Below the pieces are notes generated by a model. It was not told the DNA's origin. It worked only from the letters and a program-made list of their open reading frames with translations, and made no database searches. From the NCBI GenBank assembly GCA_900551325.1, contig URVM01000002.1, positions 1 through 64,000 on the forward strand: a DNA stretch of 64,000 nt, read 5' to 3'. Shown here in pieces: positions 16,814-25,398 of this stretch. The position numbers were made by a program, and so were the translations under genes. Within the stretch, counting starts at the first letter, position 1; every line of letters starts with the position of its first letter. This stretch comes from an uncultured Eubacteriales bacterium. Lineage in GTDB: Bacteria > Bacillota > Clostridia > Lachnospirales > Cellulosilyticaceae.

Positions 16814-17587
16814 CTATATATATTTTTCTATTGTAATATGAATGCGTTCCTTCTTTGTATAGCCATTTATAGCTGCTAAACGCATTTTCCCTTGTCCCCT
16901 TAAAGTACCTATATCTCCTACTTTCATAAGCTGACTTGCCTTAGTAGTTTGTCCATTAACTTTAGCTCGTTCTTGGTCTATTCCTTTAGCTACCTCACTA
17001 CGAGATACATTAAAACCTAGTGCAAATACAGCATCAACTCTTAAGGAAGATACAGTCCCCGTTAAGACTTTAACCTTTGGTGCCTCTATAACCATATCAG
17101 AAAAAGGTATACGCTCTATATTTATTTTTTGATAACGACCAATACCTTTTAATTCTAATTCAATAAACTCAGCTATTTCTTCTTCTACAATAATATAGGC
17201 ACCAAAATCAGTTGGTATAATATCTCCAATTGTCTCTCGCTTAAGTCCAAGACCTAGTAGTGCTCCTAAAAAATCTCTATGATTTAAAGGTTTACCAATA
17301 CCTGTCTTAACTTGAATTTTCAACCCTACTATAGGACAAATACTATAGGTTTCATCATAGCCAAATGCCAACACCTGCCTTTCGGCATAAGGATAACCTC
17401 CTAGAAATGTAGGGGACTCCAACTGTTGCCATAGCCCATAACGTGAAAGTACTCCTTCCATCCAATCTCGATTGTAAAAAGCTGTTGCAAGCATACGATA
17501 TTGTGTCATTGCCTTCTCATTATATTCTACGACTGTCTTTAAGAAGTGCTTTTCATCTTGATCTACTATATTAGTCCAATTTATCAT
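16814..17587 (-). CDS. ylmH: YlmH, S4-domain RNA-binding protein
   Basis: YlmH-family proteins have an N-terminal RRM-like region and a C-terminal S4 domain; in B. subtilis YlmH has been linked to rescue of stalled ribosomal subunits. Here the S4 domain lies at about residues 180-240 (VDAVFALGFNVSRSEVAKGI, VNGQTTKASQLMKVGD). The upstream part has GGYPYAERQVLAFGY. The length of 257 is typical. It lies between sepF and divIVA. Confidence 0.9.
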   Translation of the reverse strand: MINWTNIVDQDEKHFLKTVVEYNEKAMTQYRMLATAFYNRDWMEGVLSRYGLWQQLESPTFLGGYPYAERQVLAFGYDETYSICPIVGLKIQVKTGIGKPLNHRDFLGALLGLGLKRETIGDIIPTDFGAYIIVEEEIAEFIELELKGIGRYQKINIERIPFSDMVIEAPKVKVLTGTVSSLRVDAVFALGFNVSRSEVAKGIDQERAKVNGQTTKASQLMKVGDIGTLRGQGKMRLAAINGYTKKERIHITIEKYI

Positions 17588-17602
17588 GTAATATTCCTCT
17601 AT

Positions 17603-18061
17603 TTATACCATTGGCCAAACATTTTTTTGTTTAATAGCTTCTGGTGTAATATTAACACTTTCAGGTGCAAAAATATAAATTTGCTCTGTAATACATTCTA
17701 CAGTTCCATTTAAAGCGTAGCATGCCCCTGTTAAATAATCTACAGCCCTTTGTACTTCACCAGGTGTAAGATTCTTCATATTAACAATAATAGGTTTTCT
17801 ATTCTTAATATAAGTAGCTACTTCACCTGTCATTTCATAATTAGACATAGTAAAATTAAGAATTTCCATTTTGTCCTTTGTTGGTGCAGGTGTAACAGGT
17901 GCCAGTCTTGGTTGACTTGGTGGCATACTTAAAGTAGATGCTGGTCTTGGTCTTGGTGCTGGTTCTTGAATTTGTTGAGTTTCCTCGTAGTCATCTTCTT
18001 CATCTTCAAAGTCTTCATTAAAGCCAAGAAGATCCTTCATTCTAGTCATTAACGCTTTCAT
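17603..18061 (-). CDS. sepF: cell division protein SepF
   Basis: SepF tethers FtsZ to the membrane and shapes the septum. The N-terminus is a short amphipathic stretch (MKALMTRMKDLLGF), the linker is acidic then Pro-rich (about residues 16-65), and the C-terminal SepF core (about 65-150) has NRKPIIVNMKNLTPGEVQRA and DYLTGACYALNG. The length of 152 is typical. GGAGG precedes the ATG. YlmG, which often follows sepF, is missing here. Confidence 0.95.
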   Translation of the reverse strand: MKALMTRMKDLLGFNEDFEDEEDDYEETQQIQEPAPRPRPASTLSMPPSQPRLAPVTPAPTKDKMEILNFTMSNYEMTGEVATYIKNRKPIIVNMKNLTPGEVQRAVDYLTGACYALNGTVECITEQIYIFAPESVNITPEAIKQKNVWPMV

Positions 18062-18094
18062 CGCATACGCCTCCTCAAATTGATGAATATTTCT

Positions 18095-18784
18095 TTATAT
18101 ACTGTAATCACGAGCTCCAAACAAAGCTGTCCCTATACGCACATGGGTAGCCCCTTCTTCAATCGCAATTTCATAATCATTACTCATACCCATCGATAAT
18201 ATACTTGTACTTATATTATCAATGTTTTGTTTTTGGATGTCAACTGATAAGTTGTAAAGACGCCTAAAGATTGGCCTATTTTCTTCAGGATTCTCAGTAA
18301 AAGGTGCCACAGTCATAAGGCCCTTTAGTCGTACATGTGACAATTTGCTTATTTCATGTACAAGCTCTAGCACATCTTCTTCATAAATGCCATGCTTTGA
18401 AGCTTCTTTAGCTACATTGACTTCTAATAAAATATCTGTAATAACATCCCTCTTTACAGATTCCTTTTGGATTTCCTGAGCTAGTCTTAAGCTATCTACA
18501 GAATGAATAAGGGCTACTTGGCCTATAATATATTTTACTTTATTACGTTGTAAATGACCAATAAGATGCCATTTAGCCTCAAAAGTTGCCTCATTAATCT
18601 TTCCCATCAACTCTTGTACTTTATTCTCTCCAAAATCTGTGCATCCTAAATCATACGCTTTTTCTATATCCTTAATAGGATATGTTTTTGAAACTGCTAT
18701 CAATGTAATATCTTCTGATTTTCGTCCACTTTTTAGAGCACTTTTTTCAATCTTTTTTTGAATTTCTTCTAATGCTAATTTCAT
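18095..18784 (-). CDS. yggS: YggS/PLPBP family pyridoxal-phosphate homeostasis protein
   Basis: Binds PLP on a lysine without known catalysis and keeps PLP and keto-acid pools balanced. The PLP lysine is in ITLIAVSKTYP near residue 33, and WHLIGHLQRNKVKYI, LKGLMTVAPF and LSMGMSNDYEIAIEEGATHVRIGT are hallmark segments. It equals ylmE in the Bacillus division cluster. It lies 12 bases after the HlyD-like gene. Confidence 0.95.
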   Translation of the reverse strand: MKLALEEIQKKIEKSALKSGRKSEDITLIAVSKTYPIKDIEKAYDLGCTDFGENKVQELMGKINEATFEAKWHLIGHLQRNKVKYIIGQVALIHSVDSLRLAQEIQKESVKRDVITDILLEVNVAKEASKHGIYEEDVLELVHEISKLSHVRLKGLMTVAPFTENPEENRPIFRRLYNLSVDIQKQNIDNISTSILSMGMSNDYEIAIEEGATHVRIGTALFGARDYSI

Positions 18785-18796
18785 TTTATCACCTAT

Positions 18797-20785
18797 CTAT
18801 TCATTTTGAACATTCATATACTTCAATAACTGGTCTTCACCAATATTTTTAGGATTAGAAATGATTTGATCAAATTCTTTTAGTTTATTTTCTTTCGTAT
18901 TCTTTAGAACAGCATACTCATCATTTACCATTTCAATAGCAATACGTTTAAACTGAGTAAATTGACCATTTACCACATAGACACCTTGAACTGTATCAAG
19001 TTTATCTATTGTATATTGCTCTTGTTTTCCTGGATGAGCAATGACAGTTCCTAAGTCTACTCCTTGAAGCATATCTATATGTTGCATAATATATACAAAT
19101 TCATCATCTTCATACTGAACATTCACTTCAGTAAATAGATTAGCCTGTCCTGTTACTTTTAATACACCTTTGCCACTTCCCTCTTCTACTATGTAATCTT
19201 TAGGGATAGCTAACATATTTTTTTCTACTATAGCTTTTAATGGAATTTTAATGCCTTGAGCTTTATTTTGACCAATACTAAAGGTAACTTGGCGCGTATT
19301 TAAGAAATCTGCTAAATACTCGTTAGAACTAAACACAAGTTTAGTCTTTGTTTCTTCTTCTTTACTCTCAAGCTTAAAGCGTACATATTCTCTTTTTGCT
19401 TCGTCAAAATAAAGATTGTAGTATTTACCTACTTCATAGCCTACTGCTTCTTCGTTATCTATGTAAGTTACAATTTTCCACGCATCACTTGTAATAACTT
19501 TATAAAGTGGTACATTAGCTTCTGTTTGTAAAGGTGGCATAGTAATTTCTAAACCTTTTAAGTCATTTGTAAGATTTTTATAGGTTTCGAAATTCATTTT
19601 ACTTAGTGCTTCACTATTAAGACGTTCCTCATAACCATCTAAGCTATATGAAACAATACCTGCCACAGGTGATTTAATGGCTGCTTGATTATTTTTAAGG
19701 CCCTCTAGTACTTCTCCTCTTTCTCCTTTAATTCCCTGTGTTGTTTTAGATTCATCTTGAATGTAGATAGAAGTACGTTCCTCTATTGTTTTATCTAAAG
19801 ATTGTCTTAAGGCATAAACACTCTTTGGATTTTCCCAATACTTACTATCAATAAAGTTTGCCATCTCCATTTTCAATACTTCATTGACTTGTTTTACATC
19901 TCCTTGATAATAAGATAAATCACTTCGTTTATCTTGTTTATTGTATAAAGTATTGTCGATACTATAGAGCTGTTTCTTTAGAGTTTCTATCTCACTACTT
20001 TGAGCTACAAGGCATACACTACCATCCTTGCCTACTTTTTCACTTTCCCCAATTAAATAATGAATATCTCCTGTTTTACTACTTTTATAGACACTTTCAT
20101 CCCTAAAAATAATACCTTGATAAAGATGTGAATTATCAATTACACCCTGTTGAACAGTCTGATAAGAAACCGATGGATACATAAAAAAGTCAAGTAGTCT
20201 AATAGCTGCATAACTAATGAACATAACCATAATCATTAACATAGCAACCTTTTTCATAACACGTCGTTTACGCTTTTTATTTTGTCTTTGCACTTCTTGC
20301 CGTGTCATTTTATTTTTACTACGTAGTTCAGCCTTTCGTTCTTCCGGTGTTTTTGTATCTATAGTTCTTGCATTAGATACATAGGACGCTCCATAAGTTT
20401 CCCCATATGGATTATTGTACGAACTGTTATACGTATTTTCATATGGATTATCATATGGATTTTTGGACGGGGTACTTCTTGTTCTTTGTGGACTCCTCAA
20501 ATCACTATATGGATTTTCATATGTTTTACTAGGTCTCCTATAAGATTCTTCATATGGAGACTGATAACCACTGGTTTTGTTATTTGTATACTGTTTACGA
20601 TATGGATTAGTCCTTGTAGACTCTTGTTTTGTATCCTTCTCATTTCCGTAAGGATTATAATAATTACGTTTTTTATTACGATAATCTTGTAAGTTATAAG
20701 TTCCTTTTCCTTCATTATTGGAATAGACATTGGGCGAATGCTTCCTGTTCTTTTTATCTGTAGTTTTAGTCTTATTATTTTTCAT
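18797..20785 (-). CDS. HlyD-like membrane-fusion protein with repeat-rich cytoplasmic tail
   Basis: A 662-residue protein of the HlyD/efflux-adaptor type often found beside yggS-sepF in Clostridia. Residues 1-175 are hydrophilic, rich in N, Y, P and K with repeated NPY motifs (44, 60, 91, 109, 113, 125) and end in a basic patch (KKRKRRVMKK). A single membrane helix follows at about 178-200. By the positive-inside rule the tail is cytoplasmic and residues 201-662 are outside. The outside part has coiled-coil hairpin and lipoyl/beta-barrel-like segments (IKSPVAGIVSYSLDGYEE). No ABC or RND transporter gene is adjacent, so a role in transport is not shown; a link to division is inferred only from position. 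Confidence 0.65.
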   Translation of the reverse strand: MKNNKTKTTDKKNRKHSPNVYSNNEGKGTYNLQDYRNKKRNYYNPYGNEKDTKQESTRTNPYRKQYTNNKTSGYQSPYEESYRRPSKTYENPYSDLRSPQRTRSTPSKNPYDNPYENTYNSSYNNPYGETYGASYVSNARTIDTKTPEERKAELRSKNKMTRQEVQRQNKKRKRRVMKKVAMLMIMVMFISYAAIRLLDFFMYPSVSYQTVQQGVIDNSHLYQGIIFRDESVYKSSKTGDIHYLIGESEKVGKDGSVCLVAQSSEIETLKKQLYSIDNTLYNKQDKRSDLSYYQGDVKQVNEVLKMEMANFIDSKYWENPKSVYALRQSLDKTIEERTSIYIQDESKTTQGIKGERGEVLEGLKNNQAAIKSPVAGIVSYSLDGYEERLNSEALSKMNFETYKNLTNDLKGLEITMPPLQTEANVPLYKVITSDAWKIVTYIDNEEAVGYEVGKYYNLYFDEAKREYVRFKLESKEEETKTKLVFSSNEYLADFLNTRQVTFSIGQNKAQGIKIPLKAIVEKNMLAIPKDYIVEEGSGKGVLKVTGQANLFTEVNVQYEDDEFVYIMQHIDMLQGVDLGTVIAHPGKQEQYTIDKLDTVQGVYVVNGQFTQFKRIAIEMVNDEYAVLKNTKENKLKEFDQIISNPKNIGEDQLLKYMNVQNE
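20405..20656 (-). repeat. NPY-coding repeats in the HlyD-like gene
   Basis: Codons for residues 44-127 contain six NPY and one SPY motif, seen on the plus strand as recurring ATATGGATT words. Spacing is irregular, so it is a degenerate repeat rather than a strict tandem array. Confidence 0.6.
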
Positions 20786-20818
20786 TTGCTCACTTCCAAT
20801 ATTTTCTTTAATAGTAAC

Positions 20819-20847
20819 ATCATATAATGGATTGATTAATCTTGCAA
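20819..20847 (-). promoter_or_regulatory. promoter of the HlyD-like/yggS/sepF operon
   Basis: Minus strand TTGCAA (20842-20847), 17 bp, TATGAT (20819-20824), about 35 bases before the start codon and just after the spoIVA terminator. Confidence 0.55.
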
Positions 20848-20866
20848 TAGCTTACATATAAGTAAA

Positions 20867-20889
20867 GAAAAAAGGCACAATGTGCCTTT
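20867..20889 (-). terminator. terminator after spoIVA
   Basis: Stem AAAGGCAC / GTGCCTTT with a 3-base loop, followed on the minus strand by TTTCTTTACTT. Confidence 0.7.
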
Positions 20890-20899
20890 AAAAGTCGAC

Positions 20900-22378
20900 T
20901 TATAAAAGAATACAAATAAGTCCTCCATTACCTTCATTAATAATTTTTTGTAGTGTTTCTTGTAATTTACCTTGAGCATCTTCTGGCATACGATACAATT
21001 TATTTTGTAAACCTTCATTAACCAACTCATGAAGTGTTTTGCCAAAAATATTAGATTCCCAAATTTTTGCTGGGTCTGTTTCAAATTCACTCATCATATA
21101 GTTAATGAGTTCTTCACTTTGTTTTTCTGTACCTACTGTTGGAGATACTTCTGTTTGAATATTTGCCTTAATAATATGGTAACTTGGTGCACTTGCTTTA
21201 AGTTTTACACCAAAACTATTACCTTGTTTTACAATCTCAGGTGCTTCTAAAGCAAGTTCATCAAAGACAGGTGCTACAACCCCATAGCCTTTTTGTTTTA
21301 CTTCATTAAGGGCATAAGCTACCTTGTCATATTCTCTCTTTGTATGAGCTAATTCTTTAATTAAAGTCATAAGCTCATAATCTCCACTAATCTCCATACC
21401 TGTTGTTTCAGAAAGAACACGGTAGAATAAATCTTCGGTTGTATTTACATCTATTTTGACAACACCTTCACCTAGACGAATTTTTTCTAAATAAACATTT
21501 TTAATAAAGTCTAATTCCTTAAATTGTTCAAGGCTCTCTTTAATTTGGCGAATATTTTCAAGTGGATAAATAACTTCTTTAATATAGTTAATCCATTGTT
21601 TCTTAAGCCAATGTTCATTCTCTAATGTTTCGATCCATTTAGGTAACATAAATTGAACTTCATTAAGTGGGAATTCATAGAGTACTTTTTCAAGTATATG
21701 ATTAATGTCATCCACTTTCATTTGTGCTACATCCATAGGAATAACTGGTACATCATATTCTCTTTGAAGGTTAGCTGTTTCTTCCAACACTTCTGGTGCA
21801 TATGGCTTTTTAGTATTATATACAACGATGAAAGGCTTTCCTATTTTTTTAAGTTCATTAATAGCGCGTTCTTCCGCTTCTATGTAATTGTTACGTTGAA
21901 TCTGTGTAAAGCTACCATCTGTTGTCACTACAACACCTATTGTAGAGTGATTATTAATTACTTTCTTTGTTCCAATTTCAGCAGCTTGCATAAAAGGTAT
22001 TTCCTCTTCAAACCAAGGTGTTTTAACCATACGAGGTACATTATTATACATATGTCCTTCTGCTTCTGGAATCATATAGCCTACACAGTCAATAAGACGT
22101 ACACTTACGTCAAAGTCCCCACCTATTGTAATACTTACTGCTTCATTCGGTATGAATTTAGGTTCTGTCGTAGTAATAACTTTTCCATCTCCACTTTGTG
22201 GGAGTTCATCTTGTGCACGTCCCTTACTGTATTCATTTGTAATATTAGGAATAACCAGTGCTTCCATAAAACGTTTAATAAAAGTAGATTTTCCAGTACG
22301 TACAGGTCCTACAATACCTAAGTAAATGTCACCATTTGTCCTTTCAGAAATATCTCTATAGATATCACTATACTCCAT
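20900..22378 (-). CDS. spoIVA: stage IV sporulation protein A
   Basis: SpoIVA is an ATPase that polymerises on the forespore surface as the base layer of the spore coat; it is anchored by SpoVM. The 492-residue product has the Walker A motif GPVRTGKST at residues 24-32 and GQMEWYSD-type N-terminus replaced by MEYSDIYRDI. The conserved C-terminal GNGGLICILL, the region that contacts SpoVM in B. subtilis, is intact. A strong GGAGG site is present, with a 14-bp hairpin just upstream. It lies downstream of gpsA, as in Bacillus. Mother-cell sigma-E control is expected. Confidence 0.97.
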   Translation of the reverse strand: MEYSDIYRDISERTNGDIYLGIVGPVRTGKSTFIKRFMEALVIPNITNEYSKGRAQDELPQSGDGKVITTTEPKFIPNEAVSITIGGDFDVSVRLIDCVGYMIPEAEGHMYNNVPRMVKTPWFEEEIPFMQAAEIGTKKVINNHSTIGVVVTTDGSFTQIQRNNYIEAEERAINELKKIGKPFIVVYNTKKPYAPEVLEETANLQREYDVPVIPMDVAQMKVDDINHILEKVLYEFPLNEVQFMLPKWIETLENEHWLKKQWINYIKEVIYPLENIRQIKESLEQFKELDFIKNVYLEKIRLGEGVVKIDVNTTEDLFYRVLSETTGMEISGDYELMTLIKELAHTKREYDKVAYALNEVKQKGYGVVAPVFDELALEAPEIVKQGNSFGVKLKASAPSYHIIKANIQTEVSPTVGTEKQSEELINYMMSEFETDPAKIWESNIFGKTLHELVNEGLQNKLYRMPEDAQGKLQETLQKIINEGNGGLICILL

Positions 22379-22394
22379 TAAAAAACGCCTCCTC

Positions 22395-22448
22395 TATATT
22401 TAAATGTATGGGTACATTTAAATATATGTGAGAAGACGTAAGATATAC
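22395..22448 (-). promoter_or_regulatory. candidate sigma-E promoter and leader hairpin of spoIVA
   Basis: Minus strand GTATATC (22442-22448), 13 bp, CATATATT (22421-22428) resembles the sigma-E pattern. A second, perfect CATACATT -10 word lies at 22403-22410. The region also forms a 14-bp perfect stem (22395-22408 with 22413-22426, loop of 4) ending one base from the GGAGG of spoIVA. Which start is used cannot be decided by eye. Confidence 0.45.
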
Positions 22449-22453
22449 CACTA

Positions 22454-23449
22454 TTAATCAAAACTTTCCATTTTTTTATCACGACACATAAGCTTTTTCA
22501 CAGCTTCTTGTACTGGATGATTTTCAAAAAGTCCTTCATAAACAGCTGTAATAATTGGCATTTCAATATTATGTTGTTTCATTAAGGCATAGGCACCTTT
22601 TGCAGTTGGCACACCTTCAACAACCATATTTACTTTTTGTATTGCTTCATCTAAAGTATAACCTTGTCCAATAAGTTCGCCACATCTTCTGTTACGACTA
22701 TGGCCACTCATACAAGTTACGATAAGATCACCTATACCAGTAAGTCCACCAAAAGTAGAAGGTTGCCCTCCCATAGCTACACCTAGTCTTGAAATTTCTG
22801 CAATACCTCTTGTAATAAGAGCAGCTTTTGAATTATCTCCATAACCTAGTCCTTCTACAATTCCTGCTGCAAGAGCAATAACATTTTTAAGTGCTCCACC
22901 TAGTTCTACCCCAATAATATCTGGATTTGTATAGACTCTAAAATATTCTGTCATAAATAAGTCTTGAATATATTCTGCACTTGTCATACATTCACTACTT
23001 GCTACAACTGTGGTCGGCATATGTCTTGCTACTTCTTCAGCATGACTTGGCCCTGATAAAACAACTACTTTATTAGGTATAATTGATTCTATTACTTGTG
23101 AAAGGGTATAAAGCGTTTCAAATTCAATTCCCTTCGATACATTAACAATGATTGTATCAGGATTTAAGAAGGTACTAATTCCCTCACAGGTAGTACGTAT
23201 AGCTTTAGATGGAACAGCCATTACCACTACATCTTTATCAGCCACACATTCCTCATACTCTGTTGTAAAATGAATTTCTAGTGGAATTTTAATGCCTGGT
23301 AAACAGCGTTTATTTTCTCTATATCTGAGTAAATCATCTTTTTCCTTTTTATCATAACACCATACTGTTACATCATGACCTTTTTCATTAAGTAGTAAGC
23401 TTAGAGCTAGTCCCCAACTACCTGCTCCTAATACACCCATCTTTTGCAT
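22454..23449 (-). CDS. gpsA: glycerol-3-phosphate dehydrogenase [NAD(P)+]
   Basis: Reduces dihydroxyacetone phosphate to sn-glycerol 3-phosphate for phospholipid synthesis. The Rossmann motif GAGSWGLALS is at the N-terminus, and VSKGIE, LSGPSHAEEVA and the substrate-binding GGALKNVIALAAGIVEGLGY with its catalytic lysine follow. The length of 331 is standard. GGAGGG precedes the ATG. It is adjacent to plsY, which uses its product. Confidence 0.96.
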   Translation of the reverse strand: MQKMGVLGAGSWGLALSLLLNEKGHDVTVWCYDKKEKDDLLRYRENKRCLPGIKIPLEIHFTTEYEECVADKDVVVMAVPSKAIRTTCEGISTFLNPDTIIVNVSKGIEFETLYTLSQVIESIIPNKVVVLSGPSHAEEVARHMPTTVVASSECMTSAEYIQDLFMTEYFRVYTNPDIIGVELGGALKNVIALAAGIVEGLGYGDNSKAALITRGIAEISRLGVAMGGQPSTFGGLTGIGDLIVTCMSGHSRNRRCGELIGQGYTLDEAIQKVNMVVEGVPTAKGAYALMKQHNIEMPIITAVYEGLFENHPVQEAVKKLMCRDKKMESFD

Positions 23450-23461
23450 TGCTTTCCCTCC

Positions 23462-24067
23462 TTATTTCTTGCTTCCAAGTTTAGCTTCTGTTCCATTTAA
23501 CAATCTTTCTATATTAGCCTTATGTCTAAATGCTGTAATAGCAGCAATGACTACACCTAAAGCAACAATCTCCACAATATGAGGATTTCCTTTATAAAAT
23601 ATAAAAAGTAAAATAGGAATAAAGCCTGTTAAAAGCAACGAACTCATAGATACAATACGTGTAAAATATGCACATACAAGAAAAATAATAGTTACTATAA
23701 GTGCAATTCTTATGTCGATAAAGTAAATACTTCCTACTGTTACAGCAATCCCCTTTCCACCTTTAAATTTAAAAAATAGTGGATAGCTATGTCCTAGTAT
23801 AGCTCCAACACCTGCATATAAACCTGCTAAAAGACTTACTTGTGGAAATAATAACTTTGCAATTACAACAGCAAGTACTGCTTTTAGAACATCACCTAAA
23901 AATACAATAAAGGCTGCTTTCTTACCAAGAACACGTAAAGTATTTGTGGCACCTGCATTTCCACTTCCATGGTTTCTTATATCTATACCTTTAAATCTTC
24001 CATACAAAATGGCTGTTTGTATGCCCCCAAGCAAATAGCCCAGACCAAGTGCAATAAGTCTGTACAT
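23462..24067 (-). CDS. plsY: glycerol-3-phosphate acyltransferase PlsY
   Basis: Membrane enzyme that transfers acyl groups from acyl-phosphate (made by PlsX) to glycerol 3-phosphate. The three conserved loop motifs are present: GSGNAGATNTLRVLG, HSYPLFFKFKGGKGIA and the late TAFRHKANIERLLNGTE. Five to six hydrophobic segments lie in 201 residues. It is next to gpsA; plsX is elsewhere in this window. Confidence 0.95.
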   Translation of the reverse strand: MYRLIALGLGYLLGGIQTAILYGRFKGIDIRNHGSGNAGATNTLRVLGKKAAFIVFLGDVLKAVLAVVIAKLLFPQVSLLAGLYAGVGAILGHSYPLFFKFKGGKGIAVTVGSIYFIDIRIALIVTIIFLVCAYFTRIVSMSSLLLTGFIPILLFIFYKGNPHIVEIVALGVVIAAITAFRHKANIERLLNGTEAKLGSKK

Positions 24068-24069
24068 GT

Positions 24070-25398
24070 TTATTCATCCTTCTTTCCTTTTTCTCTTACA
24101 ATAAAGTGGATCGGTGTTCCTTTAAATCCAAAAGCTTCCCTCATTTGGTTTTCAATATATCTTTGATAAGAGAAGTGCATAAGTTCCTTATCGTTAACGA
24201 AAAGTACAAATGTTGGTGGTTTAACACTTACTTGTGTCATATAGAAAATCTTAAGTGCTTTTCCTTTATCTGATGGTGGTTGATTCATAGCTGTTGCTTC
24301 ATAAAGTACATCATTTAATAAACCTGTACTAATACGAAGTGTTTGGTTCTGTGAAATTGTATGAAGCATTTCAAATAACTTATTAATACGTTGACCTGTA
24401 AGAGCAGAAATAAACATACAAGGTGCATATTGCATATAAGCTAATGTATTTGTGATGTCTTTTAAGTAAGTATTCATTGTTTTATCGTTTTTCTCAATAG
24501 CATCCCATTTATTTACAACGATAATACAACCTTTTCCGGCTTCATGAGCAATTCCTGCTATTTTAGTATCTTGCTCTGTAATACCTTCTTGAGCATCAAT
24601 CATAATAAGAACAATATCTGCACGTTCAACAGCTGCTACTGTACGAATAATACTGTACTTTTCTATGCTTTCTGTTACTTTTTTACGTTTACGTAAACCT
24701 GCTGTATCAATAAGAACATATTTTTGTCCATCTACAATTACTTCTGTATCTACAGAATCTCTAGTTGTTCCTGCAATATCACTTACAATAACACGCTCTT
24801 CACCACAAATTTTATTTACTAATGAAGATTTACCTACGTTTGGCTTTCCTATAATAGCAACTTTAATTGCATCATCTTCCTCTTCGTCTTCATTTGGTGC
24901 TGGGAAGTGTTCTACAATAGCATCTAACATATCTCCAAGGTTTAAAGGCTGTCCTGCTGAAATAGGAATTGGATCTCCAAGACCTAAATTATAGAATTCA
25001 TAAACACCCATAGTTTGTGTTTGCATATCATCTACTTTATTAACAACAAGTACAACTGGTTTATGAGATTTTCTTAGCATGTTTGCAACATGCATATCTG
25101 AATCTGTAAGACCTGTTTTTACATCTACTAAAAATACAATAACATCTGCTGCTGCAATAGCTGCTTCTGCTTGTCTACGCATTTGAGATAAAATAATATC
25201 ATTACTTTCTGGTTCAATACCACCTGTATCGATCATAGTAAATTTATAATTTAACCATTCTACATCCGCATAAATTCTATCACGTGTTACACCTGGTGTA
25301 TCATCTACAATAGATATTCTAGCTTTAGCTAGTCTATTGAATAAGGTAGATTTACCTACATTCGGTCTTCCTATAATTGCAACGATTGGTTTACTCAT
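24070..25398 (-). CDS. der: ribosome biogenesis GTPase Der (EngA)
   Basis: Essential 50S assembly GTPase with two tandem G domains (GRPNVGKSTLFN and GKPNVGKSSLVN) and a C-terminal KH-like domain. DTPGVTRD and DTAGLRKRKKV are the switch motifs. The ATG at 25398 has AAGGAGAAATAAA before it and gives 442 residues; the frame is open further upstream without a site. It overlaps the stop of the radical-SAM gene by 4 bases (ATGA), implying translational coupling. Confidence 0.96.
   Translation of the reverse strand: MSKPIVAIIGRPNVGKSTLFNRLAKARISIVDDTPGVTRDRIYADVEWLNYKFTMIDTGGIEPESNDIILSQMRRQAEAAIAAADVIVFLVDVKTGLTDSDMHVANMLRKSHKPVVLVVNKVDDMQTQTMGVYEFYNLGLGDPIPISAGQPLNLGDMLDAIVEHFPAPNEDEEEDDAIKVAIIGKPNVGKSSLVNKICGEERVIVSDIAGTTRDSVDTEVIVDGQKYVLIDTAGLRKRKKVTESIEKYSIIRTVAAVERADIVLIMIDAQEGITEQDTKIAGIAHEAGKGCIIVVNKWDAIEKNDKTMNTYLKDITNTLAYMQYAPCMFISALTGQRINKLFEMLHTISQNQTLRISTGLLNDVLYEATAMNQPPSDKGKALKIFYMTQVSVKPPTFVLFVNDKELMHFSYQRYIENQMREAFGFKGTPIHFIVREKGKKDE

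Noticed and set aside
20836..21090. 84-residue minus-strand frame at the spoIVA 3' end
   Set aside because: It overlaps the conserved C-terminus of SpoIVA in another frame and lacks a ribosome binding site.
21653..22321. 222-residue plus-strand frame opposite spoIVA
   Set aside because: Antisense to a well-conserved gene; composition (Phe, Cys, Tyr, Asn) is that of a reverse-frame shadow and there is no start signal.
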